The notes under the pieces were generated by a model. That model was not told the origin of the DNA. It searched no databases and saw nothing but the letters and a program-made list of their open reading frames with translations. Position numbers and translations under genes: made by a program. Positions 26,033 to 34,330 of a DNA stretch of 64,000 bases are shown piece by piece. Numbering within the stretch: position 1 is the stretch's first letter; each line of letters opens with the position of its first letter. Source of the DNA: Candidatus Gastranaerophilales bacterium (GTDB lineage: Bacteria > Cyanobacteriota > Vampirovibrionia > Gastranaerophilales > Gastranaerophilaceae); assembly GCA_944325885.1 (NCBI GenBank), contig CALVBT010000010.1:1-64000 (forward strand), in the 5' to 3' direction.

Positions 26033-26572
26033 ATGAAAAAGATTAACAAAACAGATAAACAAATATTCAAAACATACTATGACTCCCCAATAGGACAGCT
26101 GCTGCTCACAAGCGACGGAAAAGCTCTGACAGGCCTGTGGATTGAAGGACAAAAATATTTTGCCTCAACAATAAAAGAAGAACCGATTCAAAAAGACGAA
26201 CTGGAAATATTTGTAAAAACAAAAGACTGGCTCGACAGATATTTTGCAGGGCAAAAACCGCTGCCACAAGAATTACCGCTTGCACCAGAGGGCAGCGACT
26301 TTAGAAAAGCGGTGTGGAAAATTTTATGCAACATCCACTATGGTGAGGTTATGACCTATGGCAGGATTGCGAAAATAATCGCAGAGCAAAAGGGTCTATC
26401 CTCAATGTCTGCACAGGCAGTCGGCAACGCTGTCGGACACAATCCCATATCGATAATCATACCCTGCCACAGAGTAATAGGCACAAACGGCAGCCTCACA
26501 GGATACGCAGGCGGCATAGAAAAAAAGAAAAAACTTTTACAGCTTGAAGGAGCAAAAATCACACTCCCTTAG
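26033..26572 (+). CDS. ogt: Methylated-DNA--protein-cysteine methyltransferase
   Basis: A 179-residue suicide DNA repair protein that removes the methyl group from O6-methylguanine. The active site PCHRV motif appears as IIPCHRVIGTNGSLTGYAGG with the acceptor Cys. FRKAVWKILCNIHYGEVMTYG is the DNA-binding helix-turn-helix, and the N-terminal ribonuclease-like part (YYDSPIGQLLLTSDGKALTGLW) is complete. I start at ATG 26033 rather than at an in-frame TTG at 26009. The C-terminus ends 8 bases before the convergent gene. Confidence 0.95.
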   Translation: MKKINKTDKQIFKTYYDSPIGQLLLTSDGKALTGLWIEGQKYFASTIKEEPIQKDELEIFVKTKDWLDRYFAGQKPLPQELPLAPEGSDFRKAVWKILCNIHYGEVMTYGRIAKIIAEQKGLSSMSAQAVGNAVGHNPISIIIPCHRVIGTNGSLTGYAGGIEKKKKLLQLEGAKITLP

Positions 26573-26580
26573 ACTGCCAA

Positions 26581-27153
26581 TTAATGTTTTTGGTTCTTAT
26601 CATTCTTAAAAATCAAATCCATTACAGGGTGCAATATCATTTGTGATGATATTGGCGCACAAATTGCCAGTATAAATACTGTGGAAATAATTGAACTAAG
26701 CTCTTTTACCCCTTTGCCGAAGTGGTAATCTTTGTTTGTGTGCAGCAGGTGGCTTAACTGGTTTTCCAATTTCTTTTTAGCTGTTTTGTCTTTAGCAGCA
26801 TTGATTTTATTTTCAAAATTGTTGTACAAATCCAATTTTCTTTTTGCTTCCGGATTTTTTGCAGACATTTTTTTGCTTATAAAATTATAAGTTTTGTTTT
26901 TAAAAGTTTTTATAAGACTCAAATACAAACCAAGGCAAAAAGTCTGGTACAACAATTCTTTTGTTGCTGCATATTTTTTAGACTGCTTGTTTGCATTTTT
27001 GTCATAATAAATAAATGCGGGTCTGCCTGTTGCTTTCAGTGTCGTTTCTACAGAAATTGCACAGACAGTGTTTCTTGCAAACTCTGCAAACTTTGGATTT
27101 GTAACGACATTACGAACTTTTATCAATGTTTTTTGAGCAGGAGTAACTTTCAT
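26581..27153 (-). CDS. Small membrane protein, lineage-specific family
   Basis: A 190-residue protein with hydrophobic helices near residues 70-90 and 145-175. The segment GRPAFIYYDKNANKQSKKYAATKEL, followed by a membrane helix, lines up with VRPILSITDKKESPDARKYAALREL of the next gene, so the two are diverged paralogues. A basic helical region lies in the middle. It starts four bases after the stop of its paralogue and is surely cotranscribed with it. The function is unknown. Confidence 0.65.
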   Translation of the reverse strand: MKVTPAQKTLIKVRNVVTNPKFAEFARNTVCAISVETTLKATGRPAFIYYDKNANKQSKKYAATKELLYQTFCLGLYLSLIKTFKNKTYNFISKKMSAKNPEAKRKLDLYNNFENKINAAKDKTAKKKLENQLSHLLHTNKDYHFGKGVKELSSIISTVFILAICAPISSQMILHPVMDLIFKNDKNQKH

Positions 27154-27157
27154 TTTC

Positions 27158-27664
27158 TTACACTCTCATTCCAGCACGAAAATACGGCGAATTTGTTGGT
27201 GTGTGATAAATCTGAACATACTGTTTTTTGTTCAAAACTTTGGGCTGTGATTGAGCCGGTTTTGACGGAACCTGAGCATTGGGGTCATAATCAGGCATAA
27301 GTTTTTTCATAACAGGCGGCATACCGATATTACAAAACTTCGGCACAAAATATCCGGCAGCACAGCAAATACCTAAAAAAGACATTACGGAATTTGCATT
27401 TTTATACTTTGCAGTGCCTTTTTTGGTAATCAATCTTGCCAGCCCTTCTCCAATCAGCCCCATTGCCATTGTAGTCGGCACGCCGATAAACTCTGTCATA
27501 AGTTCACGCAGAGCAGCATATTTTCTGGCATCCGGAGATTCTTTTTTATCTGTAATACTTAATATAGGTCTTACCGTGCCTTTGCCGCAGGCAATTGCCA
27601 GCACAGTATAAATCGGCTTGTTATTTTCACCAAGCCGTTCGCACAATTTGTGTACAAAGTTCAT
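27158..27664 (-). CDS. Small membrane protein, lineage-specific family
   Basis: A 168-residue protein with two or three hydrophobic helices (about residues 15-25, 58-80 and 98-115). It carries the same K[KY]xAAxxEL segment after a GxxRP turn as its downstream paralogue at 26581, and ends in a proline/glutamine-rich tail (SKPAQSQPKV). It is the first gene of a two-gene leftward operon. No catalytic motif is visible and no function is recognised. Confidence 0.65.
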   Translation of the reverse strand: MNFVHKLCERLGENNKPIYTVLAIACGKGTVRPILSITDKKESPDARKYAALRELMTEFIGVPTTMAMGLIGEGLARLITKKGTAKYKNANSVMSFLGICCAAGYFVPKFCNIGMPPVMKKLMPDYDPNAQVPSKPAQSQPKVLNKKQYVQIYHTPTNSPYFRAGMRV

Positions 27665-27797
27665 ATTTTTACGCTATCTGTTATTAATGTTCGAATACAC
27701 CTTGAGTTTAAATCAAAAAATTTAAAATGCAATACTTTTAAGCGGTATTTTATCAAAATATTAAGAAACAAAATATTAAAAACCCAATATGTCTTAC

Positions 27798-27826
27798 TTG
27801 TGATAAACTATAGATTACTCTAATAT
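27798..27826 (+). promoter_or_regulatory. Promoter upstream of the TPR protein
   Basis: TTGTGA (27798-27803), a 17-base spacer and TAATAT (27821-27826) lie 29 bases before the start at 27855, with AAGGAGAGG as ribosome site. Confidence 0.45.
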
Positions 27827-27854
27827 ATTTTTATAACAAGGAGAGGATAGTTAT

Positions 27855-28619
27855 ATGAAAAAAATATTTTCTGCAATTATGTTTTTAAGTGTTTTATTTA
27901 TGTTTTCGCAGGGTGCTTTTGCTAAATCAAAAAAACAAGAAAGACCAAAACACCAGAGAGTAGAACAAACAACAAACGAAGTAAAAGACGCTCAATATTA
28001 CTTAAGACTCGGTGCGGATTATGAATGGAAAAACAACAGAGCAGGTGCAATTGATGTTTATACAAAGGCTCTGGAAATTGACCCTGACTGCAACGAGGCC
28101 AGAGCAGCAAGAGTAAAACTCTGCTATTTCTTGGGCAGATATGAAGAAGCACTGGAAGACCTCGAATATTTCCGCAGCTTGCCTGACTACGGCCCTGCTG
28201 TTTACTATGATTACAGAATAAATTCAAAATTAAAACTCGGACGTATCGAAGATGCAGTTGATGATATGTATGAAGTAATAATTGCATACGGAGGACAGTC
28301 TGTTGTTTTAAAGCAACTGTTTGAAACAATTGAACAAAATCCTGAGCTTGAGTACAAACTCGACCCGAAAAGCCATCCGGAACTGCTTGAAAAATATTCA
28401 AAACAGGCAAGATTCGTCAGAGATTATGCACAAATGTACAAAGATACTGACGGAAAAGTTAACAACGAACAGTATTACAACTTTTTTGTAAATCTTGCAA
28501 AAGCACTTGATCCGGCAATCATAATCAATGTTGAATATATTCAGCCTGCAGTCAGAACAGCTCCTGCTGAAGCTGAAACACAAACAATCGATATAAACGA
28601 AGAACAGGCTGCTGATTGA
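27855..28619 (+). CDS. Secreted TPR protein
   Basis: A 254-residue protein with a signal peptide (MKKIFSAIMFLSVLFMFSQGAFA). It then has about three tetratricopeptide units, the clearest being AQYYLRLGADYEWKNNRAGAIDVYTKALEIDP and the following ARVKLCYFLGRYEEALEDLEYF. The C-terminal third is helical and ends in an acidic, alanine/glutamate-rich tail. TPR domains mount protein-protein contacts; this one would act in the periplasm or outside. The partner is not known. A strong promoter-like site and ribosome site precede it. Confidence 0.8.
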   Translation: MKKIFSAIMFLSVLFMFSQGAFAKSKKQERPKHQRVEQTTNEVKDAQYYLRLGADYEWKNNRAGAIDVYTKALEIDPDCNEARAARVKLCYFLGRYEEALEDLEYFRSLPDYGPAVYYDYRINSKLKLGRIEDAVDDMYEVIIAYGGQSVVLKQLFETIEQNPELEYKLDPKSHPELLEKYSKQARFVRDYAQMYKDTDGKVNNEQYYNFFVNLAKALDPAIIINVEYIQPAVRTAPAEAETQTIDINEEQAAD

Positions 28620-28626
28620 TTATTAA

Positions 28627-29286
28627 TTAATAGCCCAGTTCTTCATTTACGAGAATAACAACTATTCTGCCCTCAGGGCGGCACAGACGTGTAGTCACCA
28701 TCTGACAGCAGATAGAATCAGGACTATAACAATCAGCACAATCCCCTGTAATAGCGCAGGGGGTTTGTCTATTTGAAGCTGCTGCAATACGCTGCATATT
28801 ACAGGGCGCAGCAAAATTTCTTGCTCTGTTAAAAGCAGATTCAAAATCTTTTTCTACCTTATTCATGCCGGCTATTACAATGACCTTTTTCGGCCCGAAA
28901 ATGAGTGCAGCGACTCTGTTGCCCAGCCCGTCTATGTTGATGAGCTGTCCGTCTTGAGATATAGCGTTTGCACTCATCAAAAACACATCGGATTTAAAAG
29001 CGTCATAGGCGCATTGACTTTTTTCTTCCGGAGTTTTGGCTTTATCTCTGTTGATTGTTTTGTAGCCGTTGTTTTCCAGATAATCAATTATCCCGACTTC
29101 GCCCAGAGTCATTGACCCGCCCCAGGAGATTGTGTCTTCTTTTTTTATAAACTCCATTGCCTTTTCAAGAGCCTGCTGTTTATTTTCGCAGAAATATGCG
29201 TCAAAATGTCTTTTTTTCAAAGCTTCTATTACTTTTTTAGAAAGTTTTTGATTACGTTCTTTTATAAATTCGTCTTTTCTTACCAT
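28627..29286 (-). CDS. LUD-domain protein (LutC/YkgG-like)
   Basis: A 219-residue protein of the LUD (DUF162) family, related to LutC/YkgG of L-lactate utilisation and to stand-alone LUD proteins of anaerobes. WGGSMTLGEVGIIDYLE and FLMSANAISQDGQLINIDGLGNRVAALIFGPKKVIVIAGMNK are the family core. A cysteine-rich segment (APCNMQR and CAITGDCADCYSPDSICC) could bind a metal centre. The other Lut genes are absent nearby. A redox role is plausible; the substrate is unknown. Confidence 0.85.
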   Translation of the reverse strand: MVRKDEFIKERNQKLSKKVIEALKKRHFDAYFCENKQQALEKAMEFIKKEDTISWGGSMTLGEVGIIDYLENNGYKTINRDKAKTPEEKSQCAYDAFKSDVFLMSANAISQDGQLINIDGLGNRVAALIFGPKKVIVIAGMNKVEKDFESAFNRARNFAAPCNMQRIAAASNRQTPCAITGDCADCYSPDSICCQMVTTRLCRPEGRIVVILVNEELGY

Positions 29287-29386
29287 AATTCACCCCTTGG
29301 ATATTCGAATTTGCCAATTTGAAATTATACAAACAATAGATAAAATGTATTATATAAAAATTTTTTTATATAGTAAAATTGAAATT

Positions 29387-30784
29387 ATGATAAACGATAT
29401 GACTAAAGGCGCTCCGCTGAAGTTGATAATATTGTTTTCAGTGCCGCTTTTGATAGGTAATATATTCCAGCAATTATACAACATAGCCGACATTGTTATA
29501 GTAGGAAGAACATTAGGGATGAATGCTCTTGCCGCTGTGGGGGCAATTTCGCCTATATTCTTTTTCCTGATGTTTATCGTAGTCGGGATGACCAACGGTT
29601 TTGCCGTTATCACAGGGCAGAGATTCGGCGCAAAAGACCCTGACGGGGTAAGAAAATCCGTGACGGTGTCCACTGTTTTGAGCATGGCTTTTACCATAGT
29701 ATTTTCCGTGCTGCTCGCTGTTTTTATGCCGACAATTCTCGGCTGGATGAATGTGCCTGAGGTCATTTTCCATGATGCGTACTGGTATATCCAAATTGTA
29801 ATAGGCGGGCTTTTTATAGCAAACGCATACAACCTTTTGGCCAGCATTGTAAGAGCGCTGGGCGACAGCAAAACACCGCTGTACTTTTTGATTTTTGCGT
29901 CCGTGCTGAATATATTTCTTGCACTGCTTTTTATACTAAAATTCGGCTGGGGTGTCCCCGGTTCCGCAATAGCAGTAGTGCTTTCACAGGCCATATCGGC
30001 TTTACTGTGTGTGGTTTATGTAAAAAAACGCTTTCCGATACTTCATTTAAAAAAAGAAGACTGGATATTTGCCTTTAAAAAAGACTGCATACCTTTTGCA
30101 TATGAGCATCTCAGAGTCGGAATCCCTATGGCATTGCAGTTTTCTATACTCGGTATAAGTATTTTGATTATACAAAGCGTAGCCAACTCGTTTGGCCCCG
30201 ATGTAATTGCAGCACTGACAGCAGCACTCAGGATAGAGCAGATAGCTACATTACCAATGGTTTCATTTGGGGTAGCGATTGCAGCTTATACAGCACAAAA
30301 TTTTGGAGCAAACAATTTTTCCAGAATCAAATACGGCGTAAACAGAAGCTCTCTTATAAATCTGTCGTTGAGCGTTGTGATGACATTTTTGATGCATTAC
30401 TTTGGCAGCGATATTGTAGGCTTATTTATCGGAAAGAACCAGCATCATATTATAGAAATAGCAAGAAAATACCTTTTAATAAGCACGATGTTTTATTTCT
30501 TCCTCGGTCAGATTTTTATCTTCAGAAACGCTCTGCAGGGTATGGGAGAAGCAACACTGCCGCTTTTGGCAAGTATAGGCGAACTCGTTATGAGGTCTTT
30601 TGCTGCGATTTATCTTGCTGCAAAATTCAGCTACATCGGGGTATTTTATTCAGGCCCTATAGCGTGGATTGCCGCATCTACAATTATGGCTGCAGGATAT
30701 TATCTTAATCTGTTTAAAATTGTTAAAAAAGCTCACGCAAATGTGCGCCAGCAAAGAAGATTACAGGCCGAACTGGCTGCATAG
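29387..30784 (+). CDS. MATE-family multidrug/organic cation efflux transporter
   Basis: A 465-residue inner membrane protein with twelve hydrophobic helices in two halves, the MATE fold, which exports drugs or metabolites in exchange for Na+ or H+. The N-terminus MINDMTKGAPLKLIILFSVPLLIGNIFQQLYNIAD is typical of the bacterial DinF/NorM-like branch. I use ATG at 29387; the frame stays open upstream to 29297, but that extension is low in coding character. Its substrate cannot be told. Confidence 0.93.
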   Translation: MINDMTKGAPLKLIILFSVPLLIGNIFQQLYNIADIVIVGRTLGMNALAAVGAISPIFFFLMFIVVGMTNGFAVITGQRFGAKDPDGVRKSVTVSTVLSMAFTIVFSVLLAVFMPTILGWMNVPEVIFHDAYWYIQIVIGGLFIANAYNLLASIVRALGDSKTPLYFLIFASVLNIFLALLFILKFGWGVPGSAIAVVLSQAISALLCVVYVKKRFPILHLKKEDWIFAFKKDCIPFAYEHLRVGIPMALQFSILGISILIIQSVANSFGPDVIAALTAALRIEQIATLPMVSFGVAIAAYTAQNFGANNFSRIKYGVNRSSLINLSLSVVMTFLMHYFGSDIVGLFIGKNQHHIIEIARKYLLISTMFYFFLGQIFIFRNALQGMGEATLPLLASIGELVMRSFAAIYLAAKFSYIGVFYSGPIAWIAASTIMAAGYYLNLFKIVKKAHANVRQQRRLQAELAA

Positions 30785-30817
30785 AGCAGTTAATATAGAT
30801 TTTCTATTTTTTAAATT

Positions 30818-32335
30818 CTAGTTTGCTTTTTGTGAGGCAAGCTGATTTATGGCTTTTTCCAAATCCTCTTGCTTAACAACTCGCTGCTGCATGTCCTGCG
30901 GAGCAAGAGTTCTGTTTTTCATTTTTTCAAACAGCCCTGTCCTTTTCAAACAGTTTGAAAATCCCAAATAAAATATCTCTGCAATATCAGAACCGTTAAA
31001 ATGATTTTCATGCATTTTTTCGCACAAAGTATCAACATCTATATTTTTATCCAGAGGTTTTTTCCTTGCGTGTTTTTCAAAAATCTGTTTTGTGCCTTTA
31101 AGATCAGGCTCTTTAACCTCTATTTGCAGACCGAAACGCCCTGTGGCAATCATTGCCCCGTCTATCAAATCTTTTCTGTTTGTAGCAGCCAGCACATAAA
31201 CATTTGCATCGCTTTTTTCCAAATCACTCATCAAAACAAGAATCTGGTTTACCACATTGTCCTGATACCTTGCCTGTTCCGAGCCGGAGCGTTTTTTTGC
31301 TATTGCATCAAATTCGTCTATAAAAATAATGGCAGGCTGGTTTTCTATTGCGTTTTTAAAAAGCTCTCTCCAGTTTTCTTCTGTTTTTCCCACATTTGCG
31401 TGAGTCAGGTCATCTGCAGACAGTTTTATAAAATTTATCCCGAGTTCATTTGCAAGCGCAAGAGCCAGCATGGTTTTTCCGCATCTTGGCGGGCCGTACA
31501 AAAGTATTCCTTTGTTTATCCTGAAATCTTTAAAAACCTCGGGATACAATACAGGAAACATTACATTCTGCTCTAACTGCTCAATGACATCATCCTGCGC
31601 ACCTATATCATCAAAGGTTATTTTATGCAGACTGTTTTTTTTGATTTTGTTGTCGGTCAAGGACTGCAATCTTGATGCGTTAAATTTTTGAGCATTTTCA
31701 ACGCTGTCAAAAAACATATATTTATCAACGCTTTTGTTAAAAATCTCAAAGCTGTTGTTTTGATTAAAATCCACCTGCATTACTGATTCTTTCTTATACG
31801 GGCCGAATTTTATATACTGCTTGTCTTTCAGTTCTGCCGGCTCATCAGCCTGGTAAACATAATCTCTTGTAACACCGCTGGCATATTCATCTTTCCCGCC
31901 TTGCAAAAGTATTATTGTCCCGAGCGGATGCAGTTTAAAAATCTTATATTTGTGGTCTTTATCTTTGTAAACAGCAAAGCCTGAATGATTATATTCGTTC
32001 TTTACAAAATAGATATTTTGCATGGGGAACTTTATATTTTTAAGCTGCAAATTTAATAAAGACTTTGCATTTTCAATATCATCCGCAAAAAGCAAAATGC
32101 TTTTGTCATCAAGATTTTTTATTGCAGCATTGAGCTTGTCCTGAGCGGTAGGAGCTTTAAAATTGCTTCTATCAAAAAGTCCGTGAAAGGCAATGTTATT
32201 CATTGCATAGAGCCTTGTGCCGCTGTAAATGTTTCGACTTTTAAAATCCGAAGTGACAGGATTTTCCTTTGCGGAACTGATGTTGTTTTTGTTGTCAAAA
32301 TGTATAAAATTTGTGCTTACGGGTAATATCTTCAT
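30818..32335 (-). CDS. AAA+ ATPase (FtsH/CDC48-like module) with unknown N-terminal domain
   Basis: A 505-residue protein; ATG 32335 follows AAGAGAGA. Residues about 1-240 are unrecognised and include the early motif NNIAFHGLF. Residues about 255-500 are a classical AAA module: GILLYGPPRCGKTMLALALA (Walker A), AIIFIDEFDAIAKKRSG (Walker B) and VYVLAATNRKDLIDGAMIATGRFG (second region with the arginine finger end). It is closest in pattern to the AAA parts of FtsH and CDC48, but there is no protease HEXXH and no membrane anchor. It should be a stand-alone unfoldase or remodelling engine with an unusual substrate-recognition domain. Confidence 0.85.
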   Translation of the reverse strand: MKILPVSTNFIHFDNKNNISSAKENPVTSDFKSRNIYSGTRLYAMNNIAFHGLFDRSNFKAPTAQDKLNAAIKNLDDKSILLFADDIENAKSLLNLQLKNIKFPMQNIYFVKNEYNHSGFAVYKDKDHKYKIFKLHPLGTIILLQGGKDEYASGVTRDYVYQADEPAELKDKQYIKFGPYKKESVMQVDFNQNNSFEIFNKSVDKYMFFDSVENAQKFNASRLQSLTDNKIKKNSLHKITFDDIGAQDDVIEQLEQNVMFPVLYPEVFKDFRINKGILLYGPPRCGKTMLALALANELGINFIKLSADDLTHANVGKTEENWRELFKNAIENQPAIIFIDEFDAIAKKRSGSEQARYQDNVVNQILVLMSDLEKSDANVYVLAATNRKDLIDGAMIATGRFGLQIEVKEPDLKGTKQIFEKHARKKPLDKNIDVDTLCEKMHENHFNGSDIAEIFYLGFSNCLKRTGLFEKMKNRTLAPQDMQQRVVKQEDLEKAINQLASQKAN

Positions 32336-32526
32336 ATATCTCTCTTTTTTATAATCGACAAACTCTAGCTGTGGATATAAGCCTGAGACTCTCATTTAGA
32401 TAAAAACACAACAAAAAATTTTTTGCCAGATTTTCATAAAGTTATGCTCCAAACCGGCAGGGTAAAATTTAGAAAATTGTATTTTTGTTCAATGTTTTTG
32501 ACCCGTCCGTTTTTTATATTGACTTT

Positions 32527-33852
32527 ATGAATACAGTGAATAAATTGCTAAAAGCCTACGGATTTTCCACCACACTTCATTATGACAAATGGAGTGAAGA
32601 ACACAGATACAGAGCCTTAAACGAAGGAAACCTGAAACAATGGATATCTAATATACTGCCCGCTGAACTGCTTGAAAGAACATTAAAACAAGCAGTAGAG
32701 TCTATTGTAACACTGTGCGAATGCACTACTTTTTACAAAACATTTCCAGATGACATAAAAACACCTGACTACGGCGACAAATGGGGAAGACTGGGCAACT
32801 ACATAGAAATAAATAACAGAGCCATAGCAGAAATGCACGGCAACCGCTGCAAAAACGGCATAATCAGCGCAATAAAAATACTCCCCGCAATCCCGCCATC
32901 GGCAAAAAGCTGGGCAAACTGTGTAATTCTTTCACAAATCTGGCCAAACATATACGGTGACGGCTACAACAAAGAACCATGGGAAGAAAATTCTATCTAC
33001 GGCATAAAACTTGGCATCGGATACAGCGAAAATATTATAAACTTTGATATAACAGACAAAATCACCCCTGAAGAGCAGTTCAAAGCCTTTAATGACCTTG
33101 CGCATTTCAGAGGGCTAAAAACAGGTTTTAGAACAATAATCTCCGAAGACCAGCTAAAAGTTTCCCACCCGTATGAAAAAGACGAGAACTTCCGATGGAA
33201 CAACCCCGAGCATGTAGAACTCTATATCGAAGAAATGGCAAAACTTGTAAAACTGGGATTTGAGGCAATATTTGTAGACTCAGCAAAGCACATTGGAGGC
33301 TATGATTTGCAAAACTATACAGGTGTCGGGGCATTGCCTGATTATGAGCAGATGCAATACATTACGGACGAAATCCGAAGACGCTCGGGCTGTACGACAT
33401 TGAGTTTTGTCGGAGAAAAAAGTTCTGATGACTTTGAACGCTACAGAATGATGGGGCTGAATGCAGGAACAGCCTTTGTCAGTGTAGATGACTTTGATAC
33501 GGTAAAACACTGGTCTAACAGATTAAAATACTCACGTGATTATGCTCCGGGGGTAGAAGTGTCCAACGACAATACAGAAGGCGGAACTCCTTATGAAGTA
33601 AGATTAAACAGAATACGAAACGCTCTGTTCGGTTTTGAAATAGCCAGCGACAAACTGCCGAGTTTTATGCAGATGGAAGATTTGTTCCCGCTAAGATATG
33701 ATACAAACACGCATCATCTTATGATGTGCAACCCGTCATACACACAGGACGGAACTCCTCAAAGCCACTGGCAGGAGCTGTTTACAAAAGATGACGGAAG
33801 ATACTACAACCATCAGGCAGGAGAAATATTTGCCCATGCTCTTTTTCTTTAA
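32527..33852 (+). CDS. Divergent GH13-like (alpha-amylase superfamily) protein
   Basis: A 441-residue cytoplasmic protein with faint alpha-amylase features. LGFEAIFVDSAKHIGG resembles the region holding the catalytic Asp, SFVGEKSSDDF the acid Glu region, and AFVSVDDFD the last Asp region. The order and spacing fit a TIM barrel, but similarity is weak and the N-terminal 190 residues match nothing I know. ATG 32527 is chosen because the first Met-led region starts there; TTG 32485 would add 14 residues. There is no signal peptide, unlike the amylase at 54855. It might act on intracellular glycogen or be inactive. Confidence 0.6.
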   Translation: MNTVNKLLKAYGFSTTLHYDKWSEEHRYRALNEGNLKQWISNILPAELLERTLKQAVESIVTLCECTTFYKTFPDDIKTPDYGDKWGRLGNYIEINNRAIAEMHGNRCKNGIISAIKILPAIPPSAKSWANCVILSQIWPNIYGDGYNKEPWEENSIYGIKLGIGYSENIINFDITDKITPEEQFKAFNDLAHFRGLKTGFRTIISEDQLKVSHPYEKDENFRWNNPEHVELYIEEMAKLVKLGFEAIFVDSAKHIGGYDLQNYTGVGALPDYEQMQYITDEIRRRSGCTTLSFVGEKSSDDFERYRMMGLNAGTAFVSVDDFDTVKHWSNRLKYSRDYAPGVEVSNDNTEGGTPYEVRLNRIRNALFGFEIASDKLPSFMQMEDLFPLRYDTNTHHLMMCNPSYTQDGTPQSHWQELFTKDDGRYYNHQAGEIFAHALFL

Positions 33853-33895
33853 CATGTAAAAAATCATTAAAAGTCTTTACTAACGCTTTACAAAA

Positions 33896-33923
33896 TTGCA
33901 TATTTATATTGAAATAGTATAAT
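33896..33923 (+). promoter_or_regulatory. Promoter of acpP
   Basis: TTGCAT (33896-33901), a 16-base spacer and perfect TATAAT (33918-33923). The start of acpP lies 46 bases further on. Confidence 0.6.
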
Positions 33924-33969
33924 AATAAAGTAAAAATACGTAGTTAATTAAAAATGAGGATGAAAAAAC

Positions 33970-34203
33970 ATGAGTACAGTTCTTGAGAGAGTAAAAAAAG
34001 TTGTAGTTGAACAATTAAGTGTAGACGAAAATTTAGTTACTCCTGAAGCTAGCTTTACAGCTGATTTGGGCGCAGATTCTTTGGATACAGTTGAATTGGT
34101 TATGGCTTTTGAAGAAGAATTCGGTTGCGAAATTCCTGATGAAGAAGCTGAAAAAATCGCTACAGTTCAAGACGCAGTTAACTATATTGAATCTCATTCA
34201 TAG
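33970..34203 (+). CDS. acpP: Acyl carrier protein
   Basis: A 77-residue acidic helical protein that carries growing fatty acyl chains on a phosphopantetheine arm attached to the Ser of [20 protein letters not shown]. Length, charge and the Asp-Ser-Leu motif are typical. It is followed by fabF in the usual order acpP-fabF, but a strong terminator separates them, so most transcripts may stop after acpP, giving the excess of carrier protein that cells need. Confidence 0.98.
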   Translation: MSTVLERVKKVVVEQLSVDENLVTPEASFTADLGADSLDTVELVMAFEEEFGCEIPDEEAEKIATVQDAVNYIESHS

Positions 34204-34222
34204 TTAATCGCTTATAAATTTT

Positions 34223-34256
34223 TGCGGGGAGCATGAATAATACTCCCCGCATTTAT
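34223..34256 (+). terminator. Terminator between acpP and fabF
   Basis: TGCGGGGAG pairs with CTCCCCGCA around an 11-base loop, followed by T-rich sequence. It would reduce readthrough into fabF. Confidence 0.8.
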
Positions 34257-34330
34257 TAATCAACAAATAAGTGTACGGGTTTTATTTTGGTTGCCCGCTA
34301 TTCGAGTTTAAGAAAAAAGGTTTACATACA

